A stretch of 14,374 bases of DNA from an uncultured Anaerococcus sp. (GCF_937934665.1 NZ_CALGYW010000124.1:1-14374); one strand, 5' to 3'; positions 1 through 8,263 are shown, counted from the stretch's first letter. Program-made: numbers and translations. The notes: a model not told the origin generated them from the letters alone.

Positions 1-1
1 A

Positions 2-94
2 TCTGAAGAATCAGATCAAGATCCTTATGAAGAAGATTTGGATGAATTAGAAGAATCTGACGAAGAAGACTTGTCAGAAGAAGATGAAAACTAG
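2..94 (+). CDS. nusA: C-terminal end of an upstream gene, probably transcription factor NusA (partial)
   Basis: Reading from base 2, an open frame of 30 codons ends at TAG (92-94). The peptide is extremely acidic: 19 of 30 residues are Asp or Glu, with no Lys or Arg. No folded domain is visible, so it looks like a disordered tail. The NusA identity rests on position, because nusA normally lies immediately upstream of ylxR-infB in Firmicutes, and acidic NusA extensions are known. The stop codon is 27 nt before the ylxR start and no terminator lies between them, so the two genes should be co-transcribed. Any other acidic-tailed protein cannot be excluded from 30 residues. Confidence 0.6.
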   Translation, partial: SEESDQDPYEEDLDELEESDEEDLSEEDEN

Positions 95-121
95 GAGCAA
101 GCTTTCAACAAGGAATAGAAA

Positions 122-388
122 ATGAAAAAAACTCGCAAAATACCACAAAGAAAATGTATTGTGTGTAATTCTCTAAAAGATAAGGGAGACCTTCTTAGGA
201 TTGTAAAAAACAAAGAAGAAGGCATCCTAATAGATGAAAGTGGAAAAGTAAACGGAAGAGGCGCTTATGTATGCAAGGATGAATCTTGCATCAAGGGCCT
301 TAGGAAATCAAATAAGCTAAACCAAGCCTTTAAAATGAAAATAGATGACGATATTTATGAGGAGTTAGAAGCTTATGAAGTAAAATGA
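122..388 (+). CDS. ylxR: YlxR family RNA-binding protein
   Basis: This small basic protein of 88 residues belongs to the YlxR (DUF448) family, an RNA-binding fold conserved beside nusA and infB. The N-terminus carries the family signature P-x-R-x-C-x-x-C (P8, R10, C12, C15), followed by the G-R-G-A-Y motif at 45-49. A second Cys pair (C51, C56) suggests possible metal binding, which is inference. An AAGGA ribosome site lies 6 nt upstream of the ATG. The gene ends 9 nt before infB, whose Shine-Dalgarno sequence overlaps the ylxR stop codon, so translation is probably coupled. In other bacteria the family has been linked to RNase P and transcription regulation, but its exact role here cannot be read from sequence. 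Family assignment is firm. Confidence 0.93.
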   Translation: MKKTRKIPQRKCIVCNSLKDKGDLLRIVKNKEEGILIDESGKVNGRGAYVCKDESCIKGLRKSNKLNQAFKMKIDDDIYEELEAYEVK

Positions 389-397
389 GGTGATTAG

Positions 398-2542
398 ATG
401 GCTGATAAAATAAGAGTATACGAATTAGCAAAAGAAAACGGATTAGAATCTAAGGAAATGATAAAGATTCTTAATGATGAATTTAACCTAGGTATTAAGT
501 CTCACATGTCTATGATAAGTGGAGAAAATCGTAATTTAATAAACGAATACCTAAGTGAATTAAATGATGATTCTAGTGATAAAATTAGCAAAAAAGAAGA
601 ATTAAATAAAAAGCCTAAAGCAAAAGCAAAACAAGAGAAAAAAAGGGACAAGAAAATCGACCCTAAAAACATCCAAGAAGATGAAGAAGAAAAACCAGCA
701 AAGAAGAATAGAAAAAAGAAAAACAAGAAGAGAAAATCAAAGAAGAGCAATAGGCAAGAGAAAAATATGAAAGCTAATAAAGAATCAAGAATAGAAATTC
801 CAGAAACTGTAAATGTCAAAACATTTGCTGACAAACTTGGAGAAAGCCCAAACTCAGTAATAGGAAAACTAATAGGTCTTGGCACAATGGCAGGACTTAA
901 CGACCAGATAGATTTTGATACAGCAAACCTAATAGCCATGGAATTTGGCAAGGAAATCTTCCCAGAAGTAGCCTATGATGCCCTAGAAGAGCAATCATAT
1001 GACCTAGATTATGAAGATAAGGAAGAAAACCTAGTGGAAAGACCACCGGTTGTATCAGTAATGGGTCACGTTGACCATGGTAAGACAAGTATACTAGATG
1101 CTATAAGAAATACTTCTGTAACTCGTGGAGAAGCAGGTGGTATAACCCAACATATTGGTGCTTATACAGTAAATATCAACGATAAGGATATTTCATTCCT
1201 TGATACACCAGGCCACGAAGCCTTTACAGAAATGAGAATGAGGGGAGCTAAGTCTACAGATATAGCAATCCTTGTAGTAGCTGCAGATGACGGTGTAATG
1301 CCACAAACAGTAGAGGCTATTAACCACGCTAAGGCTGCTGATATCCCAATAATTGTAGCAATCAACAAGATGGATAAGGAAGCAGCCGATCAAAATAGAG
1401 TAATGCAAGGCCTTATGGAATATGGTCTTGTACCAGAAGAATGGGGCGGAGATACCATCATGGTCCCAGTATCAGCTCATACTGGTGATGGCATTAAAGA
1501 ACTATTAGAGATGGTTCTTCTTGTAGCTGAAGTTAAGGAACTTAAGGCAAACCCAAATAGAGATGCGGTAGGTATCATAATCGAAGCTCAACTAGATAAA
1601 TCAAGGGGACCAGTTGCAACTGTTCTTGTACAAAAGGGAACCCTTCACCAAGGAGACTATGTAGTAACAGGTTCTTCTTCAGGTAGGATAAGAGCTATAT
1701 TTGACTCCAAGGGAAAATCTATAAAAGAAGCAGGTCCTTCTATCCCAGCTCAAATACTAGGTCTATCAGATGTAGCTGAAGCAGGCGATAAGATTTACGC
1801 AGTAAAAGATGAAAAAATCGCCCGTGACTACGCAGATAGGGCAGCTGAGTTTAAGCGTGAAGAAAGACTAATAGCAAAAGCTAATACCAACCTTGAAGAT
1901 ATGTATTCAGATATCCAAGAAGGTGAATTAAAAGAGCTTAATATCATAGTTAAGACTGATGTTAAGGGAACAGTAGATGCTGTAAGCTCATCTTTAACAA
2001 AACTATCTAACGAAGAAGTAAAGGTTTCTGTAATAGCAGGGGCTGTTGGTGGTATAACAGAATCAGATGTACTTTTAGCCCAAGCATCAAATGCTATTAT
2101 CATAGGTTTTAACGTAAGACCTACCCAAGGTGCCTTAGAAAGAGCAAAAGATAATAATATAGAAATAAGAACCTATAGTGTAATCTATGAAGCAATTGAA
2201 GATGTATCAAAGGCTATAGTAGGTATGCTAGATCCAGAATTTAAAGAAAATGTCCTAGGAAGGGCAGAAGTTAGAGATACCTTTAGAATTCCTGGAGCAG
2301 GTACCATAGCAGGTGTTATGGTTACAAATGGTATGGTAACTAGAAAATCAAAAATTAGACTTTTAAGAGATAACGTAGTTATCTTTGATGGTGATATATC
2401 ATCAATGAAGAGATTTAAAGATGACGCATCAAAACTTCAAGCAGGCTATGAAGGCGGAATCGGACTGGAAAGATATAACGATATAAAAGTAGGCGATGTA
2501 ATGGAAGCCTATGAAATGGTTGAAACAGAAAGAAGTTTATAG
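398..2542 (+). CDS. infB: Translation initiation factor IF-2
   Basis: IF-2 is the GTPase that places initiator fMet-tRNA on the ribosome and promotes subunit joining. Domains over 714 residues are: an IF2_N module (about 1-52), a highly charged Lys-rich linker (about 57-130), a second IF2_N module (about 132-190), and the G domain from about 215. The G domain shows G1 GHVDHGKT (223-230), the G2 Thr in GGIT (T250), G3 DTPGH (269-273), G4 NKMD (323-326) and G5 SAH (359-361). Beta-barrel domain II, domain III and the fMet-tRNA-binding C-terminal barrel follow to the end. Length is normal for Firmicutes. A GAGGTGA ribosome site sits 4 nt before the ATG and overlaps the end of ylxR. The stop TAG directly abuts the rbfA ATG. 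Confidence 0.99.
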   Translation: MADKIRVYELAKENGLESKEMIKILNDEFNLGIKSHMSMISGENRNLINEYLSELNDDSSDKISKKEELNKKPKAKAKQEKKRDKKIDPKNIQEDEEEKPAKKNRKKKNKKRKSKKSNRQEKNMKANKESRIEIPETVNVKTFADKLGESPNSVIGKLIGLGTMAGLNDQIDFDTANLIAMEFGKEIFPEVAYDALEEQSYDLDYEDKEENLVERPPVVSVMGHVDHGKTSILDAIRNTSVTRGEAGGITQHIGAYTVNINDKDISFLDTPGHEAFTEMRMRGAKSTDIAILVVAADDGVMPQTVEAINHAKAADIPIIVAINKMDKEAADQNRVMQGLMEYGLVPEEWGGDTIMVPVSAHTGDGIKELLEMVLLVAEVKELKANPNRDAVGIIIEAQLDKSRGPVATVLVQKGTLHQGDYVVTGSSSGRIRAIFDSKGKSIKEAGPSIPAQILGLSDVAEAGDKIYAVKDEKIARDYADRAAEFKREERLIAKANTNLEDMYSDIQEGELKELNIIVKTDVKGTVDAVSSSLTKLSNEEVKVSVIAGAVGGITESDVLLAQASNAIIIGFNVRPTQGALERAKDNNIEIRTYSVIYEAIEDVSKAIVGMLDPEFKENVLGRAEVRDTFRIPGAGTIAGVMVTNGMVTRKSKIRLLRDNVVIFDGDISSMKRFKDDASKLQAGYEGGIGLERYNDIKVGDVMEAYEMVETERSL

Positions 2543-2929
2543 ATGAATAAAAAAAGAACAGCAAGGATTTCATCTGAGGTCAAAAAGGAAATCTCTAAGA
2601 TAATTAGAGATGACCTTAATGACCCAAGATTATCCACAGAAGCCATGGTATCAGTTACAGATGTAGAAGTTACCAACGACTTATCCTATGCTGATGTTTA
2701 TGTTTCAGTCCTTGGTGATAACAAAAAGAAGGATGATGTAATGGAGGCTCTAAATCAAGCCAAGGGTTATATCAAAATCCTAATTGGTGAGAGAATGAGA
2801 TTAAGGTCTATGCCAGAGTTTCGTTTTAAATTCGATAACTCTATCGAACATGGGGCCTACATGGATAAATTAATAGCAGAAACAATCGCAAAGGATCAGA
2901 AAGCAAATGAAGCTAGAAAAGATAAGTAA
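2543..2929 (+). CDS. rbfA: Ribosome-binding factor A
   Basis: RbfA is a small KH-fold protein that binds the 30S subunit and assists 16S rRNA 5'-end maturation, and it matters most in the cold. The 128-residue product has the expected N-terminus (R-I-S-S-E-V-K-K-E-I), an N-D-P-R-L segment, and a beta strand ending in S-Y-A-D-V-Y-V-S-V typical of the family. A charged tail rich in Lys, Ala and Asp follows. The ATG follows the infB stop with zero spacing (TAGATG), and the upstream ribosome site is only a loose AGAAAGAAG, so translation probably depends on terminating IF2 ribosomes. The 3' end overlaps nrnA by 23 nt in another frame. Confidence 0.97.
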   Translation: MNKKRTARISSEVKKEISKIIRDDLNDPRLSTEAMVSVTDVEVTNDLSYADVYVSVLGDNKKKDDVMEALNQAKGYIKILIGERMRLRSMPEFRFKFDNSIEHGAYMDKLIAETIAKDQKANEARKDK

Positions 2930-3878
2930 AGAACATTTAGAAACCTTTATAAAAATGGTTGACGAGGCAGAAACAATCGCCATAGCAAGCCACGTAAACC
3001 CAGACGGAGACAATCTAGGATCAAGTCTTGCTCTTAGGCGTTCCCTTGAAAAATATGGCAAGGATATTGAAGTAATAGCAATAGATCCAATTGATGATTA
3101 CCTAAAGTTTTTGCCGGAACTTGACCAGTATAAGGAAGCGTCTAGAGACAAGTATGACCTATTTATAATTGTAGACTGCTCTGAATTTGATAGGATTGGT
3201 CATGCAACTGAAATTGCTAAAAGAAGTGATAAGACCATAGTTATGGACCACCACGTAGGAGGTAAGATAAACTGTGATCTAAATATGATCTATGACACAT
3301 CACCTGCTACTTGTGAAATAGTCTATGAAGTAATAGATAGACTTGACTTGCCAATGGATGAAACCATCGGCACCCTATTATTTACAGGTCTTTGCACAGA
3401 TACAGGTAGGTTTATGTATTCAAATGTAACAGAATACACCTTTAGAGCAGCAGGAAGTCTTATAAGTTCAGGTGTGGACTATGAATATATCTACAGAAAT
3501 CTTTACCAATCCCGACCAGTATCAGTAATGCAGTTTCATAATGAAGTCATAGCTAAAGCTGAGTTTTTCGATAAAAAAGCCTTCGCTATTGCAAGCAAGG
3601 AACTGGTTAATAAACACAAAGTCCAAATGGGAGATGCTGAGTCTATTGTAAATAAACTTAGGGACCTTAAAGAAGTAAATGTGGCCATGATTGTAAAAGA
3701 ATATGACGATGGAGAATACAAGGTGTCTTTAAGAAGTAAGACAGCCGACGTAGCAGCCGTAGCTAGGGCTAACGGTGGTGGTGGTCACATCAAGGCAAGC
3801 GGATTTTCTATCTTTGATGAAAGTCTAGAAGCTGCAAGTAAAAAAGCTCTAGCTATCCTAAAGGAAATAGATGCTTAA
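2907..3878 (+). CDS. nrnA: DHH/DHHA1 family nanoRNase / pAp phosphatase (NrnA-like)
   Basis: This DHH phosphoesterase is predicted to degrade 2- to 5-nt RNA oligomers to mononucleotides and to dephosphorylate 3'-phosphoadenosine 5'-phosphate, as in Bacillus NrnA (YtqI). Visible motifs over 323 residues are: motif I H29-x-N-P-D33-G-D35 with L-G-S-S following, motif II V-D90-C-S-E, the signature D114-H115-H116, motif IV G-L-C-T-D165-T-G, and the DHHA1 substrate loop GGGGH (290-294) followed by A-S-G. All metal ligands appear intact. The start overlaps rbfA by 23 nt and has an AAAGGA site 11 nt upstream. The end overlaps truB by 8 nt. This position between rbfA and truB is standard in clostridia-related genomes. 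Whether oligoribonuclease or pAp activity dominates is not decided by sequence. Confidence 0.93.
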   Translation: MKLEKISKEHLETFIKMVDEAETIAIASHVNPDGDNLGSSLALRRSLEKYGKDIEVIAIDPIDDYLKFLPELDQYKEASRDKYDLFIIVDCSEFDRIGHATEIAKRSDKTIVMDHHVGGKINCDLNMIYDTSPATCEIVYEVIDRLDLPMDETIGTLLFTGLCTDTGRFMYSNVTEYTFRAAGSLISSGVDYEYIYRNLYQSRPVSVMQFHNEVIAKAEFFDKKAFAIASKELVNKHKVQMGDAESIVNKLRDLKEVNVAMIVKEYDDGEYKVSLRSKTADVAAVARANGGGGHIKASGFSIFDESLEAASKKALAILKEIDA

Positions 3879-4752
3879 GGGAATCCTTAATGTAAATAAA
3901 GAAAAGGGAATCTCATCAGCCAGGGTAGTAAGTCTTGTAAGACGTGCCTTTGACATGAAAAAGGTAGGTCATACTGGCACTCTAGATCTAGAAGCAAGTG
4001 GAGTTTTACCAATAGTTATAGGTAAGGCAACCAGGGTTTCAGACTATATGATGACTAAGGATAAGGTCTATGAAACTGAGCTAATCCTTGGAGCAAAAAC
4101 CGATACTCTCGATGCGGCTGGTAAGCTTATAGCGAAATCTCAAAAAGTTATTTACGAGGATCAATTTTTAGAAGTTATGAATACATTTAGGGGGGAGATA
4201 GAGCAGATCCCTCCCATGTATTCAGCCCTAAAGGTAAATGGCAAGAAGCTTTATGACCTAGCCCGAGAAGGCGTAGAAATTGAAAGAAAAAAACGTAAGG
4301 TTAATATCTATGATATTGACCTTTTAGATTTTGCTTTCCCAAAGGCAAGAATAAGGATTACTTGCTCCAAGGGAACCTACATCAGAACCTTAGTTGATGA
4401 TATAGGAGAAAAACTTGGAACCTTCGCCTATGTTGATGAATTAATAAGGATAAGAGTAGGAGATTTGGATATAAAAGACGCTATAAAAAGCGAAGATCTC
4501 CTAAGTATGGCAAAAAAAGATTTATTAGAAAAGTTATATCCTATAGATACAGCCCTTAGAGACTTTGATAAGATAATCCTAGATAAGAAGTACTTATCTA
4601 ACTTAATTAACGGGCAAGTTGTAGAAGTAAGAGAAAGTTATGGTAAAATTATAAGAGTTTATTGTGAAGATGAATTTATAGGTCTTGGCAATAGCTATAA
4701 GGAAAATAACAAAAATTTCTTAAAAATGGAGAAAGTATTTTATGAAAGATAA
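3871..4752 (+). CDS. truB: tRNA pseudouridine(55) synthase
   Basis: TruB converts U55 to pseudouridine in the T-loop of most tRNAs and also acts as a tRNA chaperone. The N-terminus K-G-I-L-N-V-N-K-E-K-G-I-S-S is typical. The catalytic motif G-H-T-G-T-L-D places the nucleophilic Asp at D39, followed by E-A-S-G-V-L-P. Other family blocks are K-V-Y-E (67-70), T-D-T-L-D-A-A-G, Q-I-P-P-M-Y-S-A-L-K-V-N-G-K-K-L-Y and C-S-K-G-T-Y-I-R-T-L, followed by a short PUA-like C-terminal region. At 293 residues it has normal length. An AAGGA site lies 5 nt before the ATG, inside the end of nrnA (8-nt overlap). The end overlaps ribF by 11 nt. Confidence 0.98.
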   Translation: MLKGILNVNKEKGISSARVVSLVRRAFDMKKVGHTGTLDLEASGVLPIVIGKATRVSDYMMTKDKVYETELILGAKTDTLDAAGKLIAKSQKVIYEDQFLEVMNTFRGEIEQIPPMYSALKVNGKKLYDLAREGVEIERKKRKVNIYDIDLLDFAFPKARIRITCSKGTYIRTLVDDIGEKLGTFAYVDELIRIRVGDLDIKDAIKSEDLLSMAKKDLLEKLYPIDTALRDFDKIILDKKYLSNLINGQVVEVRESYGKIIRVYCEDEFIGLGNSYKENNKNFLKMEKVFYER

Positions 4753-5686
4753 GATAAGAATATATGATTTAAATAGTGACCTACCTGATTTAGAAAAAAA
4801 GGTGGTAGCCCTAGGATATTTTGACGGAGTCCACCTCGGTCACCAAAAGCTAATGAAAAGAAATGTAGCCTTATCAAAAAAATACGGATACACCCCATCA
4901 ATCCTTTTATTTAAGGAAAATACATCTACGACAGTTAAGGACGAAAACCACTATCTTTCAAGCCTGGAAGATAAGGTTGAAATCCTATCTAAGCTTGGAA
5001 TTAAGACTTTTTGCCTGGTTGACTTTGATGAAAACTTTATGAAACTAACTCCCAAAGACTTCATAAAGACAATCATCGCTGAGAAATTAAACGCAAAGAT
5101 AATTATAGTTGGAGATGACTACCGTTTTGGCTATAAGGCAAGTGGCAATGTAGCTACCCTAAGAAAATATGAAGATATCTTCGCCTATACTGCTGATATA
5201 GTAGAATTTGAAATGGAAGATGACCAGGAAAAAATTTCCTCAGGCCATCTAAGAGACCTAGTTAGACAAGGTGAAATTTCAAAAGCTAATAAATATCTAG
5301 GTAGGAATTATAAAATCCGTGGCAAGGTTGTTCACGGCAAGCAAAGAGGTAGGCTACTTAATTTTCCAACAGCAAACCTAAAGCCAAGCTTTCCCTATGT
5401 TGTACCTACTGATGGGGTCTACTTGACCCTTACCAACATTAGAGGCAAAGATTATTATGGTTTAACTAATATTGGCTCAAACCCAACCTTTGAAGAAGGC
5501 GATGATAAAAAAATTGAAACCTATATTTTTGACTTTAACCAGTCAATTTATGATGAAAATATCAGTATAGAGTTTATAGAGTTTTTAAGACCTGATTATA
5601 AATTTTCTTCAGCCGAAGAATTAATAGCCCAGATGAATAAGGATAAAAAAGAAGGTCTTAATTATATTGAAAATCACCTCAAATGA
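4742..5686 (+). CDS. ribF: Bifunctional riboflavin kinase / FAD synthetase
   Basis: RibF phosphorylates riboflavin to FMN and then adenylylates FMN to FAD in the cytoplasm. The N-terminal nucleotidyltransferase half has G-Y-F-D-G-V-H-L-G-H (25-34, the HxGH motif) and G-D-D-Y-R-F-G (124-130). The expected I-S-S-S-x-I-R block reads I-S-S-G-H-L-R here, a mild variant. The C-terminal kinase half has a G-R-L-L-N-F-P-T-A-N-L block (N-F-P-T-A-N-L at 207-213), D-G-V-Y and N-P-T-F (247-250). Length is 314, normal for the family. The GGAG ribosome site is 10 nt upstream, within truB. It is the last gene of the infB operon; the rpsO promoter starts at its stop codon. No FMN riboswitch is seen. Confidence 0.97.
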   Translation: MKDKIRIYDLNSDLPDLEKKVVALGYFDGVHLGHQKLMKRNVALSKKYGYTPSILLFKENTSTTVKDENHYLSSLEDKVEILSKLGIKTFCLVDFDENFMKLTPKDFIKTIIAEKLNAKIIIVGDDYRFGYKASGNVATLRKYEDIFAYTADIVEFEMEDDQEKISSGHLRDLVRQGEISKANKYLGRNYKIRGKVVHGKQRGRLLNFPTANLKPSFPYVVPTDGVYLTLTNIRGKDYYGLTNIGSNPTFEEGDDKKIETYIFDFNQSIYDENISIEFIEFLRPDYKFSSAEELIAQMNKDKKEGLNYIENHLK

Positions 5687-5687
5687 T

Positions 5688-5716
5688 TTGGCAAATTATT
5701 AAGAGGGGTGTATAAT
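5688..5716 (+). promoter_or_regulatory. Sigma-A promoter for rpsO
   Basis: The -35 hexamer TTGGCA (5688-5693) matches TTGACA at five of six bases. A spacer of exactly 17 nt leads to a perfect TATAAT (5711-5716). Transcription would start near 5723. The -35 begins one base after the ribF stop codon. This is the best promoter match in the window. Confidence 0.85.
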
Positions 5717-5722
5717 AGATAA

Positions 5723-5794
5723 GGTAGCCTTGCTAGGTATATGAGACCTCGGCTAGTACGTGGCAGGGCCAGACTAAAATAAACGGAGGAAATT
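5723..5794 (+). promoter_or_regulatory. Structured rpsO 5' leader, candidate S15 autoregulatory site
   Basis: The roughly 70-nt leader is notably GC-rich against its surroundings. GCCTTGC (5727-5733) pairs with GCAGGGC (5763-5769) over 7 bp with one G-U. Inside it AGGT (5735-5738) pairs with ACCT (5746-5749), and two CTAG tetramers (5733-5736, 5753-5756) offer an alternative pairing. A strong GGAGGA ribosome site (5785-5790) lies 4 nt before the ATG. S15 is known to bind structured leaders of its own mRNA in several bacteria, including Geobacillus. That this leader does so is inference from position and foldability. Confidence 0.55.
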
Positions 5795-6058
5795 ATGAAC
5801 GCAGTAGAAAAACAAGAAATAATCAAAGAATACCAATTAGACGAGAAAGACACAGGTTCACCAGAAGTACAAATCGCTATCCTTACAAAGAGAATAGCTG
5901 ACTTAACTGAACACTTAAAATCAAATAAAAAAGACCACTCTTCAAGACGTGGATTATATAAAATGATCAGACGTAGAAGAGGTATGCTTAACTATCTAAG
6001 AGATAATGATATTGATAGATATAGATCAATTATCGAAAGACTTGGACTAAGAGGTTAA
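5795..6058 (+). CDS. rpsO: 30S ribosomal protein S15
   Basis: S15 is a primary-binding protein of the 30S platform and contacts the three-way junction of helices 20-22 of 16S rRNA. The 87-residue product is full length and all-helical. It carries the family block T-G-S-P-E-V-Q-I (20-27) and the rRNA-contact segment with H40, D47, H48, S50, then R-R-G-L (51-54). The basic R-R-R-R-G-M-L-N-Y-L segment follows, and R-L-G-L-R-G ends the protein. It has its own promoter and leader, and a terminator hairpin begins 6 nt after the stop codon. Pairing with pnp downstream is conserved across many bacteria. Confidence 0.99.
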   Translation: MNAVEKQEIIKEYQLDEKDTGSPEVQIAILTKRIADLTEHLKSNKKDHSSRRGLYKMIRRRRGMLNYLRDNDIDRYRSIIERLGLRG

Positions 6059-6064
6059 TTTTTT

Positions 6065-6087
6065 GGCGGGGATTTTCCCGCCTTATT
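6065..6087 (+). terminator. rpsO-pnp intergenic terminator/attenuator
   Basis: GGCGGG (6065-6070), a 6-nt loop, and CCCGCC (6077-6082) form a perfect 6-bp GC stem followed by TTATTTT. It has the form of a Rho-independent terminator. Only 23 nt separate the end of the stem from the pnp ATG, so pnp must rely on readthrough or RNA processing here. Confidence 0.8.
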
Positions 6088-6105
6088 TTGTATATAGGAG
6101 AGATA

Positions 6106-8259
6106 ATGATCAAAAATTACAAATACACTTCAAAAAACGGATATGACTTTGAGGTAACTATTGGCAAGTATGCAGAACAAGCTAACGGAGCCTGCCTTAT
6201 CCAAAGCGGGGATACTACACTTTTAGTAACTGCAGTTGCAAGCGACAAACCAAGAGAAGGGATAGACTTTTTCCCACTTATTTGTGACTTCCAAGAAAAA
6301 TTATACGCAGTTGGTAAAATACCAGGTGGTTTCCTAAGAAGGGAAGGTAAGGCAAGCGATGAGGCTACTCTAATTGCCAGACAAATGGATAGACCTCTTA
6401 GACCACTTTTCCCAGAAAATTACTATAACGACGTACAAATTATAGCGACAGTCCTATCAATGGATCACGACCACCTTCCAGACCCTCTAACAACTATAGG
6501 AGCATCTATTGCTCTAGGTATTTCAGACATACCATTTGATGGTCCTGTTGGAGCTTGTATGGTAGGCAAGGTTGATGGCAAGCTTGTTATAAATCCAAAA
6601 GAAGAAGATAGGAAGAAATCTGACCTAGACCTAACTGTAGCAGGTAAAAAAGGTGCTATAAACATGGTAGAAGCTGGAGCAAATGAGCTTGATGAAAGTG
6701 AAATGCTTGAAGCTATGCTTCTTGCCCTTGATGAAATAGGAGAGATTTCTGACTTTATCCAAACTATAATCGATGATATAGGTCTTCCTAAAAAAGAAGT
6801 AGAAGAGCACGAAGAAACAGAGCTTGATAGGCTAATTTCAGATTCTTACGCAGAAGAAATCAAAGCTTCTATTAGGACAACAGATAAAACTGAAAGAGAA
6901 GATAATATCTTTAGAATTGAAGAAGAAGCTAAGGAAAAATTCTTAGAAGACTTCCCTGAAACAGAAGATGACATCCACAGAAGAATTGATGACATCATGA
7001 AAAAAGAAGTCAGAAGAATGATCTCTATTGATAAAATCAGACCAGATGGCAGGGACCTTACAGAAATAAGACCACTTTCTGCTGAAGCAGGAGTACTACC
7101 AAGAGTTCACGGTTCTGGCCTCTTCCAAAGAGGACAAACCCAAGTATTATCAGTTGTAACCCTAGGTTCTCCAGCTGATAGTCAATTAATAGATGGTCTA
7201 AATATCGAAGATATAGAAAAAAGATACATGCACCAATACAACTTCCCACCATTTTGTGTAGGAGATGTTAGACCACTTAGGGGACCTGGTAGACGTGAAA
7301 TTGGTCACGGTCACCTAGCTGAAAGAGCCCTTGTGCCAGTTCTTCCTGATGAAAAAGACTTCCCTTACACAATCAGAGTAGTGTCAGAAGTCCTATCATC
7401 AAATGGGTCAAGCTCCCAAGCATCAATCTGTGGTTCAACCCTATCCTTAATGGATGCTGGTGTTCCAATTAAAAAACCAGTTGCAGGTATAGCTATGGGT
7501 CTGATTAAAGAAGAGGACTCAATGTCTATCCTTACAGATATCCAAGGTCTTGAAGACCACCTAGGAGATATGGACTTTAAGGTAGCAGGTACTCGCGAAG
7601 GTATCACAGCCCTACAAATGGATATGAAAATATCTGGTATAACAGAAGAAGTCTTAAGACAATCTCTAGCAGATGCTAAAGATGCTAGATTTAGAATTCT
7701 AGATGTTATAGAAGACGCTATTGATAAGCCTAGAGAAGATTTATCTGACTATGCTCCAAGACTATTTACTATTGACATAGACCCAGAAAAGGTAAGAGAT
7801 GTAATAGGTTCTGGTGGAAAGAACATAAACAAGATTATAGATGCCACTGGAGTTAAAATCGAGACAGAAGATGACGGTCACATAACTGTAGCAAGTAATG
7901 ACGGCACAAGTGGTAAGAAAGCTATAGAAATAATTAAGGCTATAGTAACTGATCCAAAGCCAGGTGATATTTTTGAAGGTACAGTTGTTAGAATTATGAA
8001 TTTTGGTGCCTTTGTAGAAATAGCCATAGGTAAAGAAGGTCTCCTTCACATAAGCCAAATTGCCCACCATAGAGTTGGCAAGGTTGAAGATGAGCTAAAG
8101 GTAGGAGATAAGGTTAAAGTTCAGGTAAGTGAAATCGATAGACAAGGTAGGATTAACTTATCTAGAAAGGCCCTTCTTGAAAAACCAAAAAGAGAAGAAG
8201 ATACAAAAAATGCTGAAGCGTGGCCAGTAGATGAGTCTCCATACAGAAAAAATAAATAA
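6106..8259 (+). CDS. pnp: Polyribonucleotide nucleotidyltransferase (PNPase)
   Basis: PNPase is a trimeric phosphorolytic 3'-5' exoribonuclease of the mRNA-decay machinery. I chose the ATG at 6106 (717 residues) because AGGAGA lies 5 nt upstream; the longer TTG frame from 6088 starts inside the terminator. Domains are: first RNase PH-like core with the F-L-R-R-E-G RNA-binding motif (about 76-81), an all-alpha linker, second RNase PH core with G-S-S-S-Q-A-S phosphate-site residues, and catalytic Asp residues D484 and D490 in the E-D-H-L-G-D-M-D block. A KH domain with GSGG (568-571) and a C-terminal S1 domain (about 620-690) complete it. All are intact. No separate promoter is visible. Confidence 0.98.
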   Translation: MIKNYKYTSKNGYDFEVTIGKYAEQANGACLIQSGDTTLLVTAVASDKPREGIDFFPLICDFQEKLYAVGKIPGGFLRREGKASDEATLIARQMDRPLRPLFPENYYNDVQIIATVLSMDHDHLPDPLTTIGASIALGISDIPFDGPVGACMVGKVDGKLVINPKEEDRKKSDLDLTVAGKKGAINMVEAGANELDESEMLEAMLLALDEIGEISDFIQTIIDDIGLPKKEVEEHEETELDRLISDSYAEEIKASIRTTDKTEREDNIFRIEEEAKEKFLEDFPETEDDIHRRIDDIMKKEVRRMISIDKIRPDGRDLTEIRPLSAEAGVLPRVHGSGLFQRGQTQVLSVVTLGSPADSQLIDGLNIEDIEKRYMHQYNFPPFCVGDVRPLRGPGRREIGHGHLAERALVPVLPDEKDFPYTIRVVSEVLSSNGSSSQASICGSTLSLMDAGVPIKKPVAGIAMGLIKEEDSMSILTDIQGLEDHLGDMDFKVAGTREGITALQMDMKISGITEEVLRQSLADAKDARFRILDVIEDAIDKPREDLSDYAPRLFTIDIDPEKVRDVIGSGGKNINKIIDATGVKIETEDDGHITVASNDGTSGKKAIEIIKAIVTDPKPGDIFEGTVVRIMNFGAFVEIAIGKEGLLHISQIAHHRVGKVEDELKVGDKVKVQVSEIDRQGRINLSRKALLEKPKREEDTKNAEAWPVDESPYRKNK

Positions 8260-8263
8260 ATTT

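Noticed and set aside
502..951. 149-codon reverse-strand open frame inside infB
   Set aside because: It is antisense to the Lys-rich IF2 linker, which explains its Phe/Leu/Ser-rich composition. It has no independent gene features.
6088..6105. Upstream TTG start that would lengthen PNPase by six residues
   Set aside because: It begins in the T-tract of the rpsO terminator and has no ribosome site, while ATG 6106 has AGGAGA at good spacing and gives the normal N-terminus.
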